NCBI GenBank assembly: GCA_002482965.1
Contig: DLGZ01000002.1
Coordinates: 7,954 to 71,953, forward strand
Length of the DNA stretch: 64,000 nt
DNA from: Verrucomicrobiaceae bacterium UBA7681
Lineage (GTDB): Bacteria > Verrucomicrobiota > Verrucomicrobiia > Verrucomicrobiales > Verrucomicrobiaceae
Direction: 5' to 3'
The translations under genes were made by a program, and so were the position numbers. The notes beneath the pieces were generated by a model. That model was not told the origin of the DNA and made no database searches. It was given only the letters and a program-made list of their open reading frames with translations. Shown in pieces: positions 1-8,850 of the stretch (position 1 is its first letter; the number at the start of each line of letters is the position of its first letter).

Positions 1-416
1 CCTTCAAGAGGCGAAACGATGCGCGCTTTCACATCCACCACCCGCACCCGGCCGTTCCAGGTGTCCGCGATCAAAAGGTTGTCATCGGGCAGTATGGCCA
101 GATTATGCGGACCATTGAACTGCGCACGAATCGCCTGACCTCCATCCCCACCGTCTCCCGGCTTCAATTGTCCGGCCACATGCTGGATCGTGCCGCCACC
201 ATCCACCCGCAGCAGCCGGTTGCCCGACACCATCTCGATGATCCACATATGCCCACCGGAGTCGAAGGCGGTGCCAAACGGTTCCTTCAAAACAGCGTCC
301 GTAGCCGCGATGTCCATGGCATCCTGTGCACCACCACCAGCAACGAGCACGATTTGATCCGCATGAGCGAGGACTGGCAGAAAGAGAGCAAGAAGGCAGG
401 TGCGTGGTGAGATCAT
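1..416 (-). CDS. Secreted NHL-repeat (beta-propeller) protein, cut by the window edge
   Basis: Reading the minus strand from the ATG at 416 gives an open frame that runs off the window start, so only the first 138 or so residues are visible. Residues 1-19 (MISPRTCLLALFLPVLAHA) form a signal peptide, so the protein is exported. The rest shows NHL-type blades: 'VAGGGAQDAMDIAATDAVL', 'EPFGTAFDSGGHMWIIE' and 'FNGPHNLAILPDDNLLIAD', the usual pattern of a glycine-rich entry loop followed by a 'DxxGNLWIAD'-like strand. NHL propellers are binding scaffolds; no catalytic residue can be assigned. A complete NHL protein of the same type lies at 2359-3432 on the same strand, with a glutaminase gene between them on the other strand. 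Family confident, role unknown. Confidence 0.75.
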   Translation of the reverse strand, partial: MISPRTCLLALFLPVLAHADQIVLVAGGGAQDAMDIAATDAVLKEPFGTAFDSGGHMWIIEMVSGNRLLRVDGGGTIQHVAGQLKPGDGGDGGQAIRAQFNGPHNLAILPDDNLLIADTWNGRVRVVDVKARIVSPLE

Positions 417-533
417 GGTGGTGATGAGGGATACTTGATGAAAGCCGGTTTTTTTCCAACCGATATTCATACCGACAAACAAACCCATTTCAGAATTTCA
501 CTCATTCGGCATGCCGAATGCTTTATCTTAAGG

Positions 534-2351
534 ATGCTCTCTCCCATCCAAGAGTACGTGGAACAACTGCACTCGCGCTACGCCTCCAGCATGGAAGGCC
601 ATGTAGCGGACTACATCCCTGAACTGTCCAAGGCAGACCCGCGCTTGTTTGGCATCTGCATCGCCACGCGTGACGGCCATGTCTATGAGGTTGGAGACAC
701 CCGTCATCCCTTCACCATCCAGTCCATTTCGAAGGCTCTGGTCTATGGACTTGCGCTGGAAGATCGCGGTGAGGAGCATGTCCTTTCACGCATCGGGGTA
801 GAGCCCTCAGGCGAAGCTTTCAATGCCATCAGCCTCAAGGAAGGCACCGGTGCGCCATTCAACCCGATGATCAATGCCGGAGCCATCGCAACCGCCGGCC
901 AGATTCTGAAAAAGGACGGCAAAAGCCGCATTGAACGGGTGGTGGAATATCTCAGCGGCTTTGCCGGACGAAGTCTGGAGATCAACCAGTCGGTTTATCA
1001 AAGTGAAAGCGAGACCGGACACCGCAACCGAGCCATCGGCTGGCTGCTGCGCAATTTTGGCATCTTGGATGAAGACCCGGACGAGACCTTGGAAACGTAC
1101 TTCCAGCAATGCTCCATGGAGGTCACCTGCCGGGATCTGGCGCTGATGGGAGCGACCATCGCCAACCAGGGTATTCAGCCGGTGACACGCAAACGGGCCA
1201 TCGCCGCCGACTACGTGGACAATGTGCTCGGCGTCATGGCCACCTGCGGCATGTACGACTGGTCGGGGGAATGGATCTATCGCGTGGGATTGCCAGCCAA
1301 AAGCGGCGTGGGCGGCGGCATCCTGGCCGTGCTGCCCGGACAGCTGGGCATCGGCATATTTTCGCCGCCATTGGACAAGCAGGGCAACAGTGATCGTGGC
1401 ATCAAAGTCTGCATGGATCTGTCGCGTGAGCTCGCCCTGCACATGATGAATCCGACGGCGACTCCTCGCTCAGCCATCCGGCTCAAATACCATGGAGGCG
1501 AGGTCGTGTCCCGGCGGCGGCTGCCACCACAGGCGCGTGAACTGCTGCGAGCCAATGGCTCCATGATTCAGGTCATGGAACTGCAGGGAGGGCTCACCTT
1601 CACCACCATCGAGCCGGTCATTCGTCAAGCCACCGCGCTGGGGGCAGACTGCAAGCACATCATTTTTGACCTGCGTGCGGTCGTGAACGCCAATTCGGTG
1701 AGTCTGATTCTGCTGACCAACCTCGGCACACGGCTTGCCACCCAAGGCGTACGCGTGCTCTTCTGCCAGCCCGCCAAGCTCATGACCGCACTGCGCACCG
1801 TCGGCATCGCTGAAGCCGACATCTTCACCACCATGGATGCCGCATTGGAACACTGTGAGGATTCGCTGCTGCTGGAAGTCACCGGAGTCTCATGGCGGCC
1901 GGACACGCCTTTGAATCTCAAATCATGCACTCTGTTCCTTCAGTGCAATGACGAGGACATCGCCTTTCTCGAAAAAGAACTCCCGCGACGTCATTACGCG
2001 AGCGCTCAAACGATCATCAGTGCCGGAGACCTGGCCGCAGAAATGCTGGTAATAGTCAGCGGAACAGTGGAAGTACAGATCCGCACGGACAATCAAACAC
2101 GCAAACGCGTGGATGTCCTCACTGCCGGAATGAGCGTGGGAGAAATGGCCTTCCTGGACAGTTCGGCGCGTTCGGCGGATGTCGTTGCCATGGAACCTGT
2201 CGAATGCGTCGTCATTTCCAAAGTCTGGTTCGACGCCCTGAATGAACGCAATCCTTCATTGAAGATCTCCCTGCTGCAGGAAATGACGCATGAAATCGCC
2301 TCCCGTTTGCGGCAGGCAAATCTATCCATTTCCGCGTTCCACCGTTCATAG
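534..2351 (+). CDS. glsA: Glutaminase A fused to STAS and cyclic-nucleotide-binding domains
   Basis: Hydrolyses L-glutamine to glutamate and ammonia in the cytoplasm. Residues about 1-310 are a complete serine-dependent glutaminase domain: the S-x-x-K catalytic motif is in 'FTIQSISKAL' (S64, K67), followed by 'PFNPMINAGAI' and the glycine-rich 'AKSGVGGGI'. Residues about 342-440 look like a STAS domain ('IIFDLRAVVNANSVSLILL'), and about 480-600 a cyclic-nucleotide-binding domain ('GTVEVQIRT', 'GMSVGEMAFLDSSARSADV', the phosphate-binding-cassette region). Total 605 residues, about twice a plain bacterial glutaminase. The frame stays open upstream to 435, but known glutaminases begin near 'MLSPIQEYVEQLH', so I chose the ATG at 534; its only Shine-Dalgarno-like bases (AAGG) lie almost against the codon. 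The added domains suggest regulation by a small nucleotide or partner protein; that is inference. Confidence 0.9.
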   Translation: MLSPIQEYVEQLHSRYASSMEGHVADYIPELSKADPRLFGICIATRDGHVYEVGDTRHPFTIQSISKALVYGLALEDRGEEHVLSRIGVEPSGEAFNAISLKEGTGAPFNPMINAGAIATAGQILKKDGKSRIERVVEYLSGFAGRSLEINQSVYQSESETGHRNRAIGWLLRNFGILDEDPDETLETYFQQCSMEVTCRDLALMGATIANQGIQPVTRKRAIAADYVDNVLGVMATCGMYDWSGEWIYRVGLPAKSGVGGGILAVLPGQLGIGIFSPPLDKQGNSDRGIKVCMDLSRELALHMMNPTATPRSAIRLKYHGGEVVSRRRLPPQARELLRANGSMIQVMELQGGLTFTTIEPVIRQATALGADCKHIIFDLRAVVNANSVSLILLTNLGTRLATQGVRVLFCQPAKLMTALRTVGIAEADIFTTMDAALEHCEDSLLLEVTGVSWRPDTPLNLKSCTLFLQCNDEDIAFLEKELPRRHYASAQTIISAGDLAAEMLVIVSGTVEVQIRTDNQTRKRVDVLTAGMSVGEMAFLDSSARSADVVAMEPVECVVISKVWFDALNERNPSLKISLLQEMTHEIASRLRQANLSISAFHRS

Positions 2352-2358
2352 CAGTTCA

Positions 2359-3432
2359 CTACTTCTGCTTCAGCAACCGCACGCGGTGCGCTTCGCTGTC
2401 GCCGATATAGACGGTGCCGTCCGCATCGCAATAGATGCCATGCAGTCGCGCCATCTTGCACTGGAGCGGATCACCATCGGGGCCGTCTCCCTTCTCACCA
2501 GTTCCCGCGATAAGTTCAAGATTGCCGGTCTTTGCATCAATCATGCGCACGCTGTGACTCTCCGTGTCAGCCAGCCAGGCATTGCCAGCCGCATCGATCG
2601 AAATACCTTTCGGTCCGCTGAGCGTCGCCAGCTTGGCCGGACCACCATTGCCTGTGAAGCCTTTGGCACCAGTTCCCGCGACGTGGTGAATCTCCCCCCC
2701 TTTGAGATCAAACCTGAAGACCTGATTCCCCTCACGAGTGACGAGCCACAGATTGCCCTCCTTGTCAAAATCCAGTGAACGCGGCCCCTTCAGCGGCGTG
2801 CCGTCAATCGGCGCACCATCCGGTGTCGCACCGGGTTTCCCCGTGCCGGCAAAGGTGCTGATCGTACCGGTCTTCATGTCGATCTTGCGGAGAACGTTAT
2901 TACCGATGTCGCACACGAACAGGCTGCCGTCTGGACCGAACTGAATGCTGTGCGGTTGTTTAAACTGCGCCTGTGCCGCCGGACCACCATCGCCGCTGTA
3001 TCCCGCCACTCCCGTACCAGCAAAGGTGGTGATGACCTTCGTTTTCATGTCGATCTTGCGCACCACATGGTTCGTCATATCGACGACATAGAGATCACCC
3101 TGCGCATCAAACCGCAGTTCATGCGGCAGATTGAAGGTCGCCTCCAAAGCCGGGCCGCCATCGCCAGTATATCCTTTTTTGCCGGTGCCCGCGATGGTGC
3201 TGATCGTCCCGTCCGCAGCCACGCGGCGGATACGCTGGCCGGTGTATTCGCAGAACCAGATGGCTCCATCCGGCCCGCGCACGACACCAAAGGGATTGTC
3301 GATCTGTGCTGCCGTGGCAGGCCCGCCATCACCACTCCCCCCTTTGGTGCCGTTACCGGCAAAGGTGGAGATGGTCCACTCAGCAGCAGTGGCGGATTGA
3401 ACGAGCAGGGCGAGCGTGAGAAGGAGGCGCAT
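2359..3432 (-). CDS. Secreted NHL-repeat beta-propeller protein
   Basis: 357 residues from the ATG at 3432. The frame extends further upstream, but the signal peptide 'MRLLLTLALLVQSATAAEW' fixes the start. The mature part has six near-identical repeats of about 55 residues, each opening with a turn such as 'AGTGKKGYTGDGGPA', 'AGTGVAGYSGDGGPAAQA' or 'AGTGEKGDGPDGDP' and continuing with 'FDAQGDLYVVD' or 'IDAAGNAWLAD'. This is the classic six-bladed NHL propeller, exported to the periplasm or outside. No enzyme residues are evident, so a ligand- or protein-binding role is all that can be said. Its stop is 7 bases from the stop of the convergent glutaminase gene. It resembles the truncated gene at 1-416, so the glutaminase gene sits between two NHL genes. 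Confidence 0.85.
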   Translation of the reverse strand: MRLLLTLALLVQSATAAEWTISTFAGNGTKGGSGDGGPATAAQIDNPFGVVRGPDGAIWFCEYTGQRIRRVAADGTISTIAGTGKKGYTGDGGPALEATFNLPHELRFDAQGDLYVVDMTNHVVRKIDMKTKVITTFAGTGVAGYSGDGGPAAQAQFKQPHSIQFGPDGSLFVCDIGNNVLRKIDMKTGTISTFAGTGKPGATPDGAPIDGTPLKGPRSLDFDKEGNLWLVTREGNQVFRFDLKGGEIHHVAGTGAKGFTGNGGPAKLATLSGPKGISIDAAGNAWLADTESHSVRMIDAKTGNLELIAGTGEKGDGPDGDPLQCKMARLHGIYCDADGTVYIGDSEAHRVRLLKQK

Positions 3433-3664
3433 GGTTGGGAATTGAGACGATGAAGGACTGTGCAGTGAATGCCAAGCAGGAAATGAGTACGCAATCATTC
3501 CACCGTTTCTGTGGCGCATTTTGCACCTCCTTTTAATGCCGATAACGGACAATTTAAAGATGGCTTTGCAATGGTATGCCGGAGTAAATTCGGTGTATTG
3601 CGTCCACCCTGCACATTCGTTGATCAAACGCTGCGCTTTGGGCAGCACTCCACCCATCCCAACC
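3433..3664. promoter_or_regulatory. Divergent intergenic region between NHL gene and beta-CASP nuclease gene
   Basis: These 232 bases separate two divergent starts (3432 minus, 3665 plus) and must hold both promoters. It is more A+T-rich than its surroundings around 3510-3570. I could not pick convincing -35/-10 pairs or an operator, so this is annotated only from gene orientation. Confidence 0.4.
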
Positions 3665-5065
3665 ATGAAACTGACCTTCTGCGGTGCCGCCGGCACCACC
3701 ACCGGCTCAAAGCATCTCATCACGGTCAACGGTCAGCGCATCCTGCTGGACTGCGGCCTGTACCAAGGCAGACGCAGCGAGGCCTTCGAGCGCAATCGCG
3801 ACTTCCCTTTCAATCCAGAGGAAATCAACGTCGTCGTACTCTCCCATGCGCACATCGATCACAGCGGCAATCTGCCCCACCTGTGCAAGCGCGGCTTCAG
3901 TGGCAACATCTTCGCCACGCCTGCCACGCGCGATCTGTGCAGCATCATGCTGCCCGACGCCGCTCACATTCATGAGAGCGACATCAAATGGCTGAACCGT
4001 CACCGCAAGGAGGACAACCTCCCTCTTCTGGAAACCAGCTACACCATGATCGATGCGGAGAAGTGCCTGCGGCAGTTTGTATCCGTGGGCTACCACCGCC
4101 CCATGATCATCGCCGACGGTGTCACCATGACCTTCATCGACGCCGGCCACGTGCTGGGCTCCGCACAGGTCGTGCTCGACATCGATGACCGCGAGACCGG
4201 CAAAAAATCACGCCTGCTGTTCTCCGGCGACATCGGACGCCCCAACAATGATCTGCTGGCTGATCCCGAGCCCTGTGAGAAGGTCGATCACATCATCATG
4301 GAAAGCACCTATGGCGGGCGGCACCACGAGCTCGCCACGGATTCCAACGACCACATCTGCAACATCATCCGCCGCGTCCTGCAGCAGAAGGGCAAGCTCA
4401 TCATCCCCGCCTTTGCTGTCGAACGCACGCAGCAGCTTCTCTACACGCTGGATCAACTGCGCCATGAAGGCTGCTTCCCGCTGATCCCCACCTTTGTCGA
4501 CAGCCCGCTGGCAGTGAAGGCCACGGAGATCTTCCGCATGCATGTCGATGAACTCAAACCCACCGTGCGTGATGCGGCCTTCATGCGTGCCGATCCATTC
4601 GGCTTTGAGGGGCTGCAGCTCGTGCGTGATGTCAATGAATCCAAGAACCTCAACAAACTCAAAGGGGCTGCGGTCATCATATCAGCCTCCGGCATGGCCG
4701 AGTCCGGTCGCATCCTGCACCATCTCCGCAACAATGTCGGCAACGATCACAACATCATTCTCTTCGTCGGCTACTGCGCGCAAAACACACTCGGCTGGAA
4801 GCTGCGCGAGGGGCACCAGCACGTGAACATCCTCGGCGACGAATTTGAGGTTCACGCCGGCATCGAAATCCTCGATTCCTTCTCAGGCCACGCCGACCAC
4901 GATGAACTCCTCGGCTGGTTTGACCGCGTCCAAGGCCCGAAAAGCAACGTCTTCCTCGTCCACGGCGAACCCGATCGCTCCAGCACCCTCAAAGCCGCAC
5001 TGGACGCAAGGCACGTCAAAAGCAGCGTAAAGATCGCTGTGATGAATCAGGCGGTGGAGCTCTGA
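3665..5065 (+). CDS. Metallo-beta-lactamase/beta-CASP RNA-processing nuclease (CPSF-like)
   Basis: 466 residues starting at 'MKLTFCGAAGTTTGS' (ATG 3665); the longer upstream frame has no family resemblance. The N-terminal metallo-beta-lactamase fold has the zinc motif HxHxDH in 'LSHAHIDHSG', then the Asp of 'SGDIG'. The beta-CASP insert follows ('IPAFAVERTQQLLYTL', 'SASGMAESGRI'), and the C-terminus carries 'SGHADHDEL' and 'LVHGEP', the late zinc and substrate-binding motifs. This is the YSH1/CPSF-73-like branch of bacterial beta-CASP enzymes, cytoplasmic hydrolases usually acting on RNA as endo- or 5'-exonucleases. The specific substrate cannot be read from sequence. It stands alone: upstream is a divergent promoter region and downstream a convergent gene. 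Confidence 0.88.
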   Translation: MKLTFCGAAGTTTGSKHLITVNGQRILLDCGLYQGRRSEAFERNRDFPFNPEEINVVVLSHAHIDHSGNLPHLCKRGFSGNIFATPATRDLCSIMLPDAAHIHESDIKWLNRHRKEDNLPLLETSYTMIDAEKCLRQFVSVGYHRPMIIADGVTMTFIDAGHVLGSAQVVLDIDDRETGKKSRLLFSGDIGRPNNDLLADPEPCEKVDHIIMESTYGGRHHELATDSNDHICNIIRRVLQQKGKLIIPAFAVERTQQLLYTLDQLRHEGCFPLIPTFVDSPLAVKATEIFRMHVDELKPTVRDAAFMRADPFGFEGLQLVRDVNESKNLNKLKGAAVIISASGMAESGRILHHLRNNVGNDHNIILFVGYCAQNTLGWKLREGHQHVNILGDEFEVHAGIEILDSFSGHADHDELLGWFDRVQGPKSNVFLVHGEPDRSSTLKAALDARHVKSSVKIAVMNQAVEL

Positions 5066-5114
5066 CAAGTAATGCAGGAACTCTTGCCTGCAAAACCAAC
5101 GTCACCAAGCAATC

Positions 5115-5138
5115 GTTGCGGGCAGAAGTGCCCGCAAC
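5115..5138 (+). terminator. Possible terminator hairpin between convergent genes
   Basis: A 10-bp perfect stem (GTTGCGGGCA / TGCCCGCAAC) with loop GAAG, 50 bases after the nuclease stop and 12 bases before the end of the convergent gene. The plus-strand tail is only ATTTCCC, a weak U-tract. Confidence 0.45.
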
Positions 5139-5149
5139 ATTTCCCTCAC

Positions 5150-5848
5150 TCAGTTCCCGCTCCTGAACAAACGCTTGAAGAAGTGACCAACCTCGAGCCC
5201 CGTGTCGCCAGTCCATTCCCACGCATTGCGGGCGGCACGCTTCACGTTGTCAGCAGCACGCTCGCCCTTGCCATCGGGATCTGGAGCAGAAACCGGCACG
5301 CCGGACTCATAGCTGGCCAGACCATTGTTCCACTGCTGATGAATGACCGCGCCGGTTTCGGCGGAGATCACAATGAAACCGACTTCGTTGCCATCCGTGC
5401 CATTGAGTGCCAGCCCCCATTGTGGGGCTCCAGTGGTGGCATCGGCGGCCAGTTGATACGAAGCAGTAACAAAGTTGGTTTTGGCCAGCATCGCATTCCG
5501 CTGCGCGATTTTAAGCACGTCCGACGAGCGAAGTCTGATGCGGTTGAAGGCGATCGGCTGCGGCGGCACGCGACCAAGCAGCTTGGGGCCGGCACCCGTG
5601 GCCTTGGGGGCCCAGGCACCGTTGACTGCGGTGAGGGAAGCCCGCACAAGTTCCCCAGGGCGGAAGGGATCACGCGCAAAAACGGACCATTGCAGCGGTT
5701 CGGCTGCGCTGGCGGTAGATTGCAGCAGCAGAATTCCTTCGGCGGTGGCAGCCCCGTATTCCTGATCAATGACCGTGGCGATTTCGGGATTGGCGTGGCT
5801 CAGCGTAGCGCTGGCCAGCATAAGGCTGAAAAAGAGAGAGGTTTTCAT
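5150..5848 (-). CDS. Exported protein of unknown function
   Basis: 232 residues from ATG 5848; an in-frame TTG three codons upstream (5857) is a less likely start. 'MKTSLFFSLMLASATLSHA' is a signal peptide with an A-x-A-like cleavage site, so the product should be periplasmic or exported. The centre ('LALNGTDGNEVGFIVISAETGAVIHQQW') reads like a PepSY-type segment, in which a hydrophobic strand ends in a 'D/ETG.V' turn; this is a weak resemblance. The C-terminal 45 residues are charged and aromatic (AWEWTGDTGLEVGHFFKRLF). It is the last gene before the convergent nuclease gene and lies 77 bases downstream of pyrG on the same strand. No known family confidently recognised. Confidence 0.6.
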   Translation of the reverse strand: MKTSLFFSLMLASATLSHANPEIATVIDQEYGAATAEGILLLQSTASAAEPLQWSVFARDPFRPGELVRASLTAVNGAWAPKATGAGPKLLGRVPPQPIAFNRIRLRSSDVLKIAQRNAMLAKTNFVTASYQLAADATTGAPQWGLALNGTDGNEVGFIVISAETGAVIHQQWNNGLASYESGVPVSAPDPDGKGERAADNVKRAARNAWEWTGDTGLEVGHFFKRLFRSGN

Positions 5849-5925
5849 GGGTTGCAACAGGTTGGATTTCGCAAGAAAGGAGGTTGTTCAATTGCGGCTG
5901 CGCAATTCATTCCGGCTGCTAAAAC

Positions 5926-7545
5926 TCAGCAAACTGGATCTGCCACTGCATGGTGCTGCATGGCCGCTTTGACAAAGCCAAAGAACAGCGGATGCGGATT
6001 GTTCGGCTTGGAGAGGAACTCAGGATGGAACTGGCAGCCCACGAAGTAGGGATGCGCAGGCAGTTCAATGATTTCCGCCAAGTCACCCTTCGGCGAAGTC
6101 CCGGAGATGAGCATCCCCTTCCCTTCCATCAGTTCCTTGTAGTCGGAATTGAACTCGAAGCGGTGGCGATGGCGTTCGGTGATGGTGGCGCTGTGGTACA
6201 GTTCGTAGGCCTTGCTGCCGGGTACGAGATCGGTCACCCAGGAGCCGAGGCGCATGGTGCCGCCAAGCTGCTTCACCTTTTTCTGCTCCTCCATGAGACT
6301 GATGACCGGATGCGGGGTGGTCTTGTCAAACTCGGTGCTGGTGGCTCCCTTCAGGTCACAGACGTTGCGGGCAAACTCAATGACGGCGATCTGCATGCCG
6401 AGGCAGATGCCAAAGAACGGAATGCCTTTTTCACGCGCATAGCGGGCGGCGCTAACTTTCCCTTCCGTACCACGGTCGCCGAACCCGCCGGGGATAAGAA
6501 TGCCCTGCAAACCTGCGAGATAGAGTTCAGCACCGGCTTTCTCGATGCTCTCGGCATCCACGCGGATGATGTCCACCTTGCAGTCGTGGGAAGCGCCCGC
6601 ATGCGTGAGAGATTCGTAGATGCTCTTGTAGGCGTCCTGCAATTCGATGTACTTGCCAACGACACCGATGCGAACGTGGTGCGTGGGGTGAATGACGCGC
6701 TGGACAAAGTTGCGCCAGCGGCTGAGGTCGGGCTGCGGAGTGGTGAGATTGAGCAGGCGGCAGACATTGTCGTCCAGCCGCTCTTCATGCAGCTTCAAAG
6801 GCACCTCATAAATCGTGTGCTTCACATCCCGCACCTCGACGACGGCCTCGATGGGAACGTTGCCGAAGAGAGAGATTTTTTCGCGCACATCGAGGTCCAG
6901 CGGATGCTCGGTACGGCAGAGAATGATGTGCGGGGCGATACCAATCTCTCGCAGCTTCGCAATGCTCTGCTGCGTGGGCTTGGTCTTCAGCTCCTGCGCG
7001 GCCTTGATGTACGGCACCAAGGTGGCGTGGATGTAGAGCACATTGCCAGCACCTACCTCATGGCCAAACTGACGAATGGCCTCCAGGAAAGGCAGACCTT
7101 CGATGTCCCCGACGGTGCCGCCGATTTCGGTGATGATGACGTCGCCTCCCATCTTCGCCTCCACCTCGTGCATGCGAGCTTTGATTTCATTGGTCACGTG
7201 CGGGATGACCTGCACCGTACGCCCCTGATATTTGCCCGCGCGTTCCTTGTCCAGAACGCTCTGGTACACCTGACCGGACGTGAGGTTGTTAAGCCGCGAG
7301 AGATTCGTGTGGGTAAAGCGCTCGTAATGGCCCAAGTCGAGATCGGTCTCCGCTCCATCATCCAGCACATACACCTCGCCATGCTCGTACGGATTCATCG
7401 TACCGGGGTCGATGTTCAGGTACGGGTCAAATTTCTGCATGATGACCCGCAGGCCACGGAGTTCGAGCAGTGTGCCCAGAGAGGAGGCGGCAAGGCCCTT
7501 GCCAAGTGAACTGACGACGCCGCCTGTGACAAAAATGTATTTCAT
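5926..7545 (-). CDS. pyrG: CTP synthase
   Basis: Makes CTP from UTP, ATP and glutamine, the last step of pyrimidine nucleotide synthesis. The 539-residue length is standard. The synthetase domain opens with 'KYIFVTGGVVSSLGKG' (P-loop) and has 'IIEIGGTVGDIEG'-type magnesium/UTP residues; the class I glutaminase domain has the nucleophile Cys in 'GICLGMQ' and the His-Glu pair in 'HPEFLS'. The frame is open to 7584, but ATG 7545 (MKYIFVTGG) matches the family start. It lies 35 bases downstream of kdsB on the same strand, so the two probably share a transcript; CTP is the co-substrate of KdsB, which makes the pairing sensible. Confidence 0.97.
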   Translation of the reverse strand: MKYIFVTGGVVSSLGKGLAASSLGTLLELRGLRVIMQKFDPYLNIDPGTMNPYEHGEVYVLDDGAETDLDLGHYERFTHTNLSRLNNLTSGQVYQSVLDKERAGKYQGRTVQVIPHVTNEIKARMHEVEAKMGGDVIITEIGGTVGDIEGLPFLEAIRQFGHEVGAGNVLYIHATLVPYIKAAQELKTKPTQQSIAKLREIGIAPHIILCRTEHPLDLDVREKISLFGNVPIEAVVEVRDVKHTIYEVPLKLHEERLDDNVCRLLNLTTPQPDLSRWRNFVQRVIHPTHHVRIGVVGKYIELQDAYKSIYESLTHAGASHDCKVDIIRVDAESIEKAGAELYLAGLQGILIPGGFGDRGTEGKVSAARYAREKGIPFFGICLGMQIAVIEFARNVCDLKGATSTEFDKTTPHPVISLMEEQKKVKQLGGTMRLGSWVTDLVPGSKAYELYHSATITERHRHRFEFNSDYKELMEGKGMLISGTSPKGDLAEIIELPAHPYFVGCQFHPEFLSKPNNPHPLFFGFVKAAMQHHAVADPVC

Positions 7546-7580
7546 GGATGCTTCTCGGTTGGAGGTTGTCGGGGCGCAGT

Positions 7581-8393
7581 TCAAGAAGATTGTTTTTGAA
7601 GATGCTTTTCTATCGCGTCTGCCTGCTCCGGCGTATCCACGCCGGGCGAGAGCTCGTCCGTCAGCACGACGCGGATGCGTGAGCCGTTTTCCAGGGCGCG
7701 TAGCTGCTCCAGCGATTCAGTCTGCTCCAGCCGCGAAGGCGGCCAGGCGACAAACTGAAAGAGGAAGCTGCGCTGAAAGCCGTAGATGCCCAGATGGCGG
7801 TAGCTGCGCGGCCAGGCCTCAGGATTGCGCAGGTACGGCAGCGGCGACCGCGAAAAATAAAGCGCATCGCCATGCGTGTCGAAGATGACTTTGACCACAT
7901 TCGGATCGCTGATCTGCGCAGCATCTTGGATCGGCGCCGCAGCAGTAATCATCTTCACGCCGGGGTCGTCGCGCAGCGTGCGGGCCAGTTCGTCAATCAG
8001 CGCCGGCGAGATCAGCGGTTCATCTCCCTGCACATTGATAATAACGCGATGGTCAGGAAATGAATTCGCCGCCTCGGCGATGCGATCCGTGCCGCTGGGA
8101 TGCTCCGGCGCAGTGAGGACAAATTTGGCCCCAAAACCGGCTGCAGCCTCCGCAATGCGGGCGTCATCAGTGGCGATGATCACGTCGTCGATCTGCCGAC
8201 ACTCCTGGCAGCGTTCCCAGACGTGTTGCACCAGCGGTTTGCCGGCGATGAGGTGGAGCGGTTTGCCTGGGAAGCGGGTGGAACCCCAGCGGGCAGGAAT
8301 GGCTACGAGGGTGCGTGAAGAGTCGGTGGTTGCCAAGGTGTGGTGCTGACGAGCAGGTTCCTCTGAAATGACGCGGAAGCGCGGTCGATGCAA
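7581..8393 (-). CDS. kdsB: 3-deoxy-manno-octulosonate cytidylyltransferase
   Basis: Activates Kdo with CTP to CMP-Kdo for the lipopolysaccharide inner core, implying a Gram-negative envelope. The signature N-terminal motif 'AIPARWGSTRFPGKPL' and later 'VNVQGDEPLISP' (here INVQGDEPLISP), 'YFSRSPLPYLR' and 'HLGIYGFQR' are all present. The start is uncertain: there is no in-frame ATG near the N-terminus. A TTG at 8393 gives 270 residues, with about 28 residues ahead of the family start; a TTG at 8336 gives 251 residues, closer to the usual length. A separate short frame starts at an ATG a few bases upstream but closes after about 35 codons, so a sequencing or real frameshift near the start is possible. 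Followed directly by pyrG. Confidence 0.93.
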   Translation of the reverse strand: MHRPRFRVISEEPARQHHTLATTDSSRTLVAIPARWGSTRFPGKPLHLIAGKPLVQHVWERCQECRQIDDVIIATDDARIAEAAAGFGAKFVLTAPEHPSGTDRIAEAANSFPDHRVIINVQGDEPLISPALIDELARTLRDDPGVKMITAAAPIQDAAQISDPNVVKVIFDTHGDALYFSRSPLPYLRNPEAWPRSYRHLGIYGFQRSFLFQFVAWPPSRLEQTESLEQLRALENGSRIRVVLTDELSPGVDTPEQADAIEKHLQKQSS

Positions 8394-8477
8394 GGGAGAT
8401 TTGATTCACTCATACCGCAGCCATTGGGCGCCAGCCTACCATCATCAAACAGCCACCTATCACCCACACACAGAAAA

Positions 8478-8502
8478 CCCGCAGATCAGCTAGATCTGCG
8501 GG
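8478..8502 (-). terminator. Rho-independent terminator after the SWIB gene
   Basis: A perfect 10-bp stem (CCCGCAGATC / GATCTGCGGG) with a 5-base loop. On the minus strand it is followed by TTTTCTGTG; the plus strand also has CTTTTG, so it may act both ways. It lies 66 bases past the SWIB-gene stop and separates that gene from kdsB. Confidence 0.75.
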
Positions 8503-8568
8503 CTTTTGAAATAGGCACACAATCTCAGAGATTCCCCCGAAACTCAGGAGAATCTGCGGACGCCGGGC

Positions 8569-8850
8569 TTACTTGACGTGGGCAGAGACGAGCTTCGTCA
8601 TCTCAAACATCGTCACCTGGCTCTTGCCGCCAAAGACAGCCTTCAGCGCTTCATCGGCGTTGATGTTGGTCTTTTTGGTCTGGTCCTGCAGACCGTTCTT
8701 CTTGATGTATTCCCAGAGCTTCTTGGTCAGCTCTCCGCGGGAGATCGGGGTGGAACCCACGACCTTGGCGAGAATCTCGTCCGGCTGGACGGGCTTCATC
8801 AGGGCTGGATTGGGTTTGCGGGCGGGTTTCGGATTGGTTGAGTCAGACAT
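8569..8850 (-). CDS. SWIB/MDM2 domain protein
   Basis: 93 residues, essentially one SWIB domain with a basic, proline-rich N-terminal tail (PKPARKPNPALMKPVQPD). The domain shows 'AKVVGSTPISRGELTKKLW', 'YIKKNGLQD' and 'KKTNINADEALKAVFGG', the helices that in eukaryotes form part of BAF60/MDM2 and in chlamydiae occur in small stand-alone proteins and topoisomerase tails. The basic tail and family suggest a DNA- or chromatin-like binding role in the cytoplasm, which is inference. It has its own terminator (8478-8502) and an A+T-rich upstream region (8890-8960), so it is probably transcribed alone. Bacterial SWIB proteins are concentrated in the PVC group. Confidence 0.9.
   Translation of the reverse strand: MSDSTNPKPARKPNPALMKPVQPDEILAKVVGSTPISRGELTKKLWEYIKKNGLQDQTKKTNINADEALKAVFGGKSQVTMFEMTKLVSAHVK

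Noticed and set aside
105..410. 101-codon plus-strand frame at the window start
   Set aside because: Antisense to the NHL-repeat gene, whose signal peptide and blades are clear on the minus strand.
5950..7509. 519-codon plus-strand frame antisense to pyrG
   Set aside because: Exact shadow of CTP synthase in a G+C-rich gene; composition is that of reversed codons.
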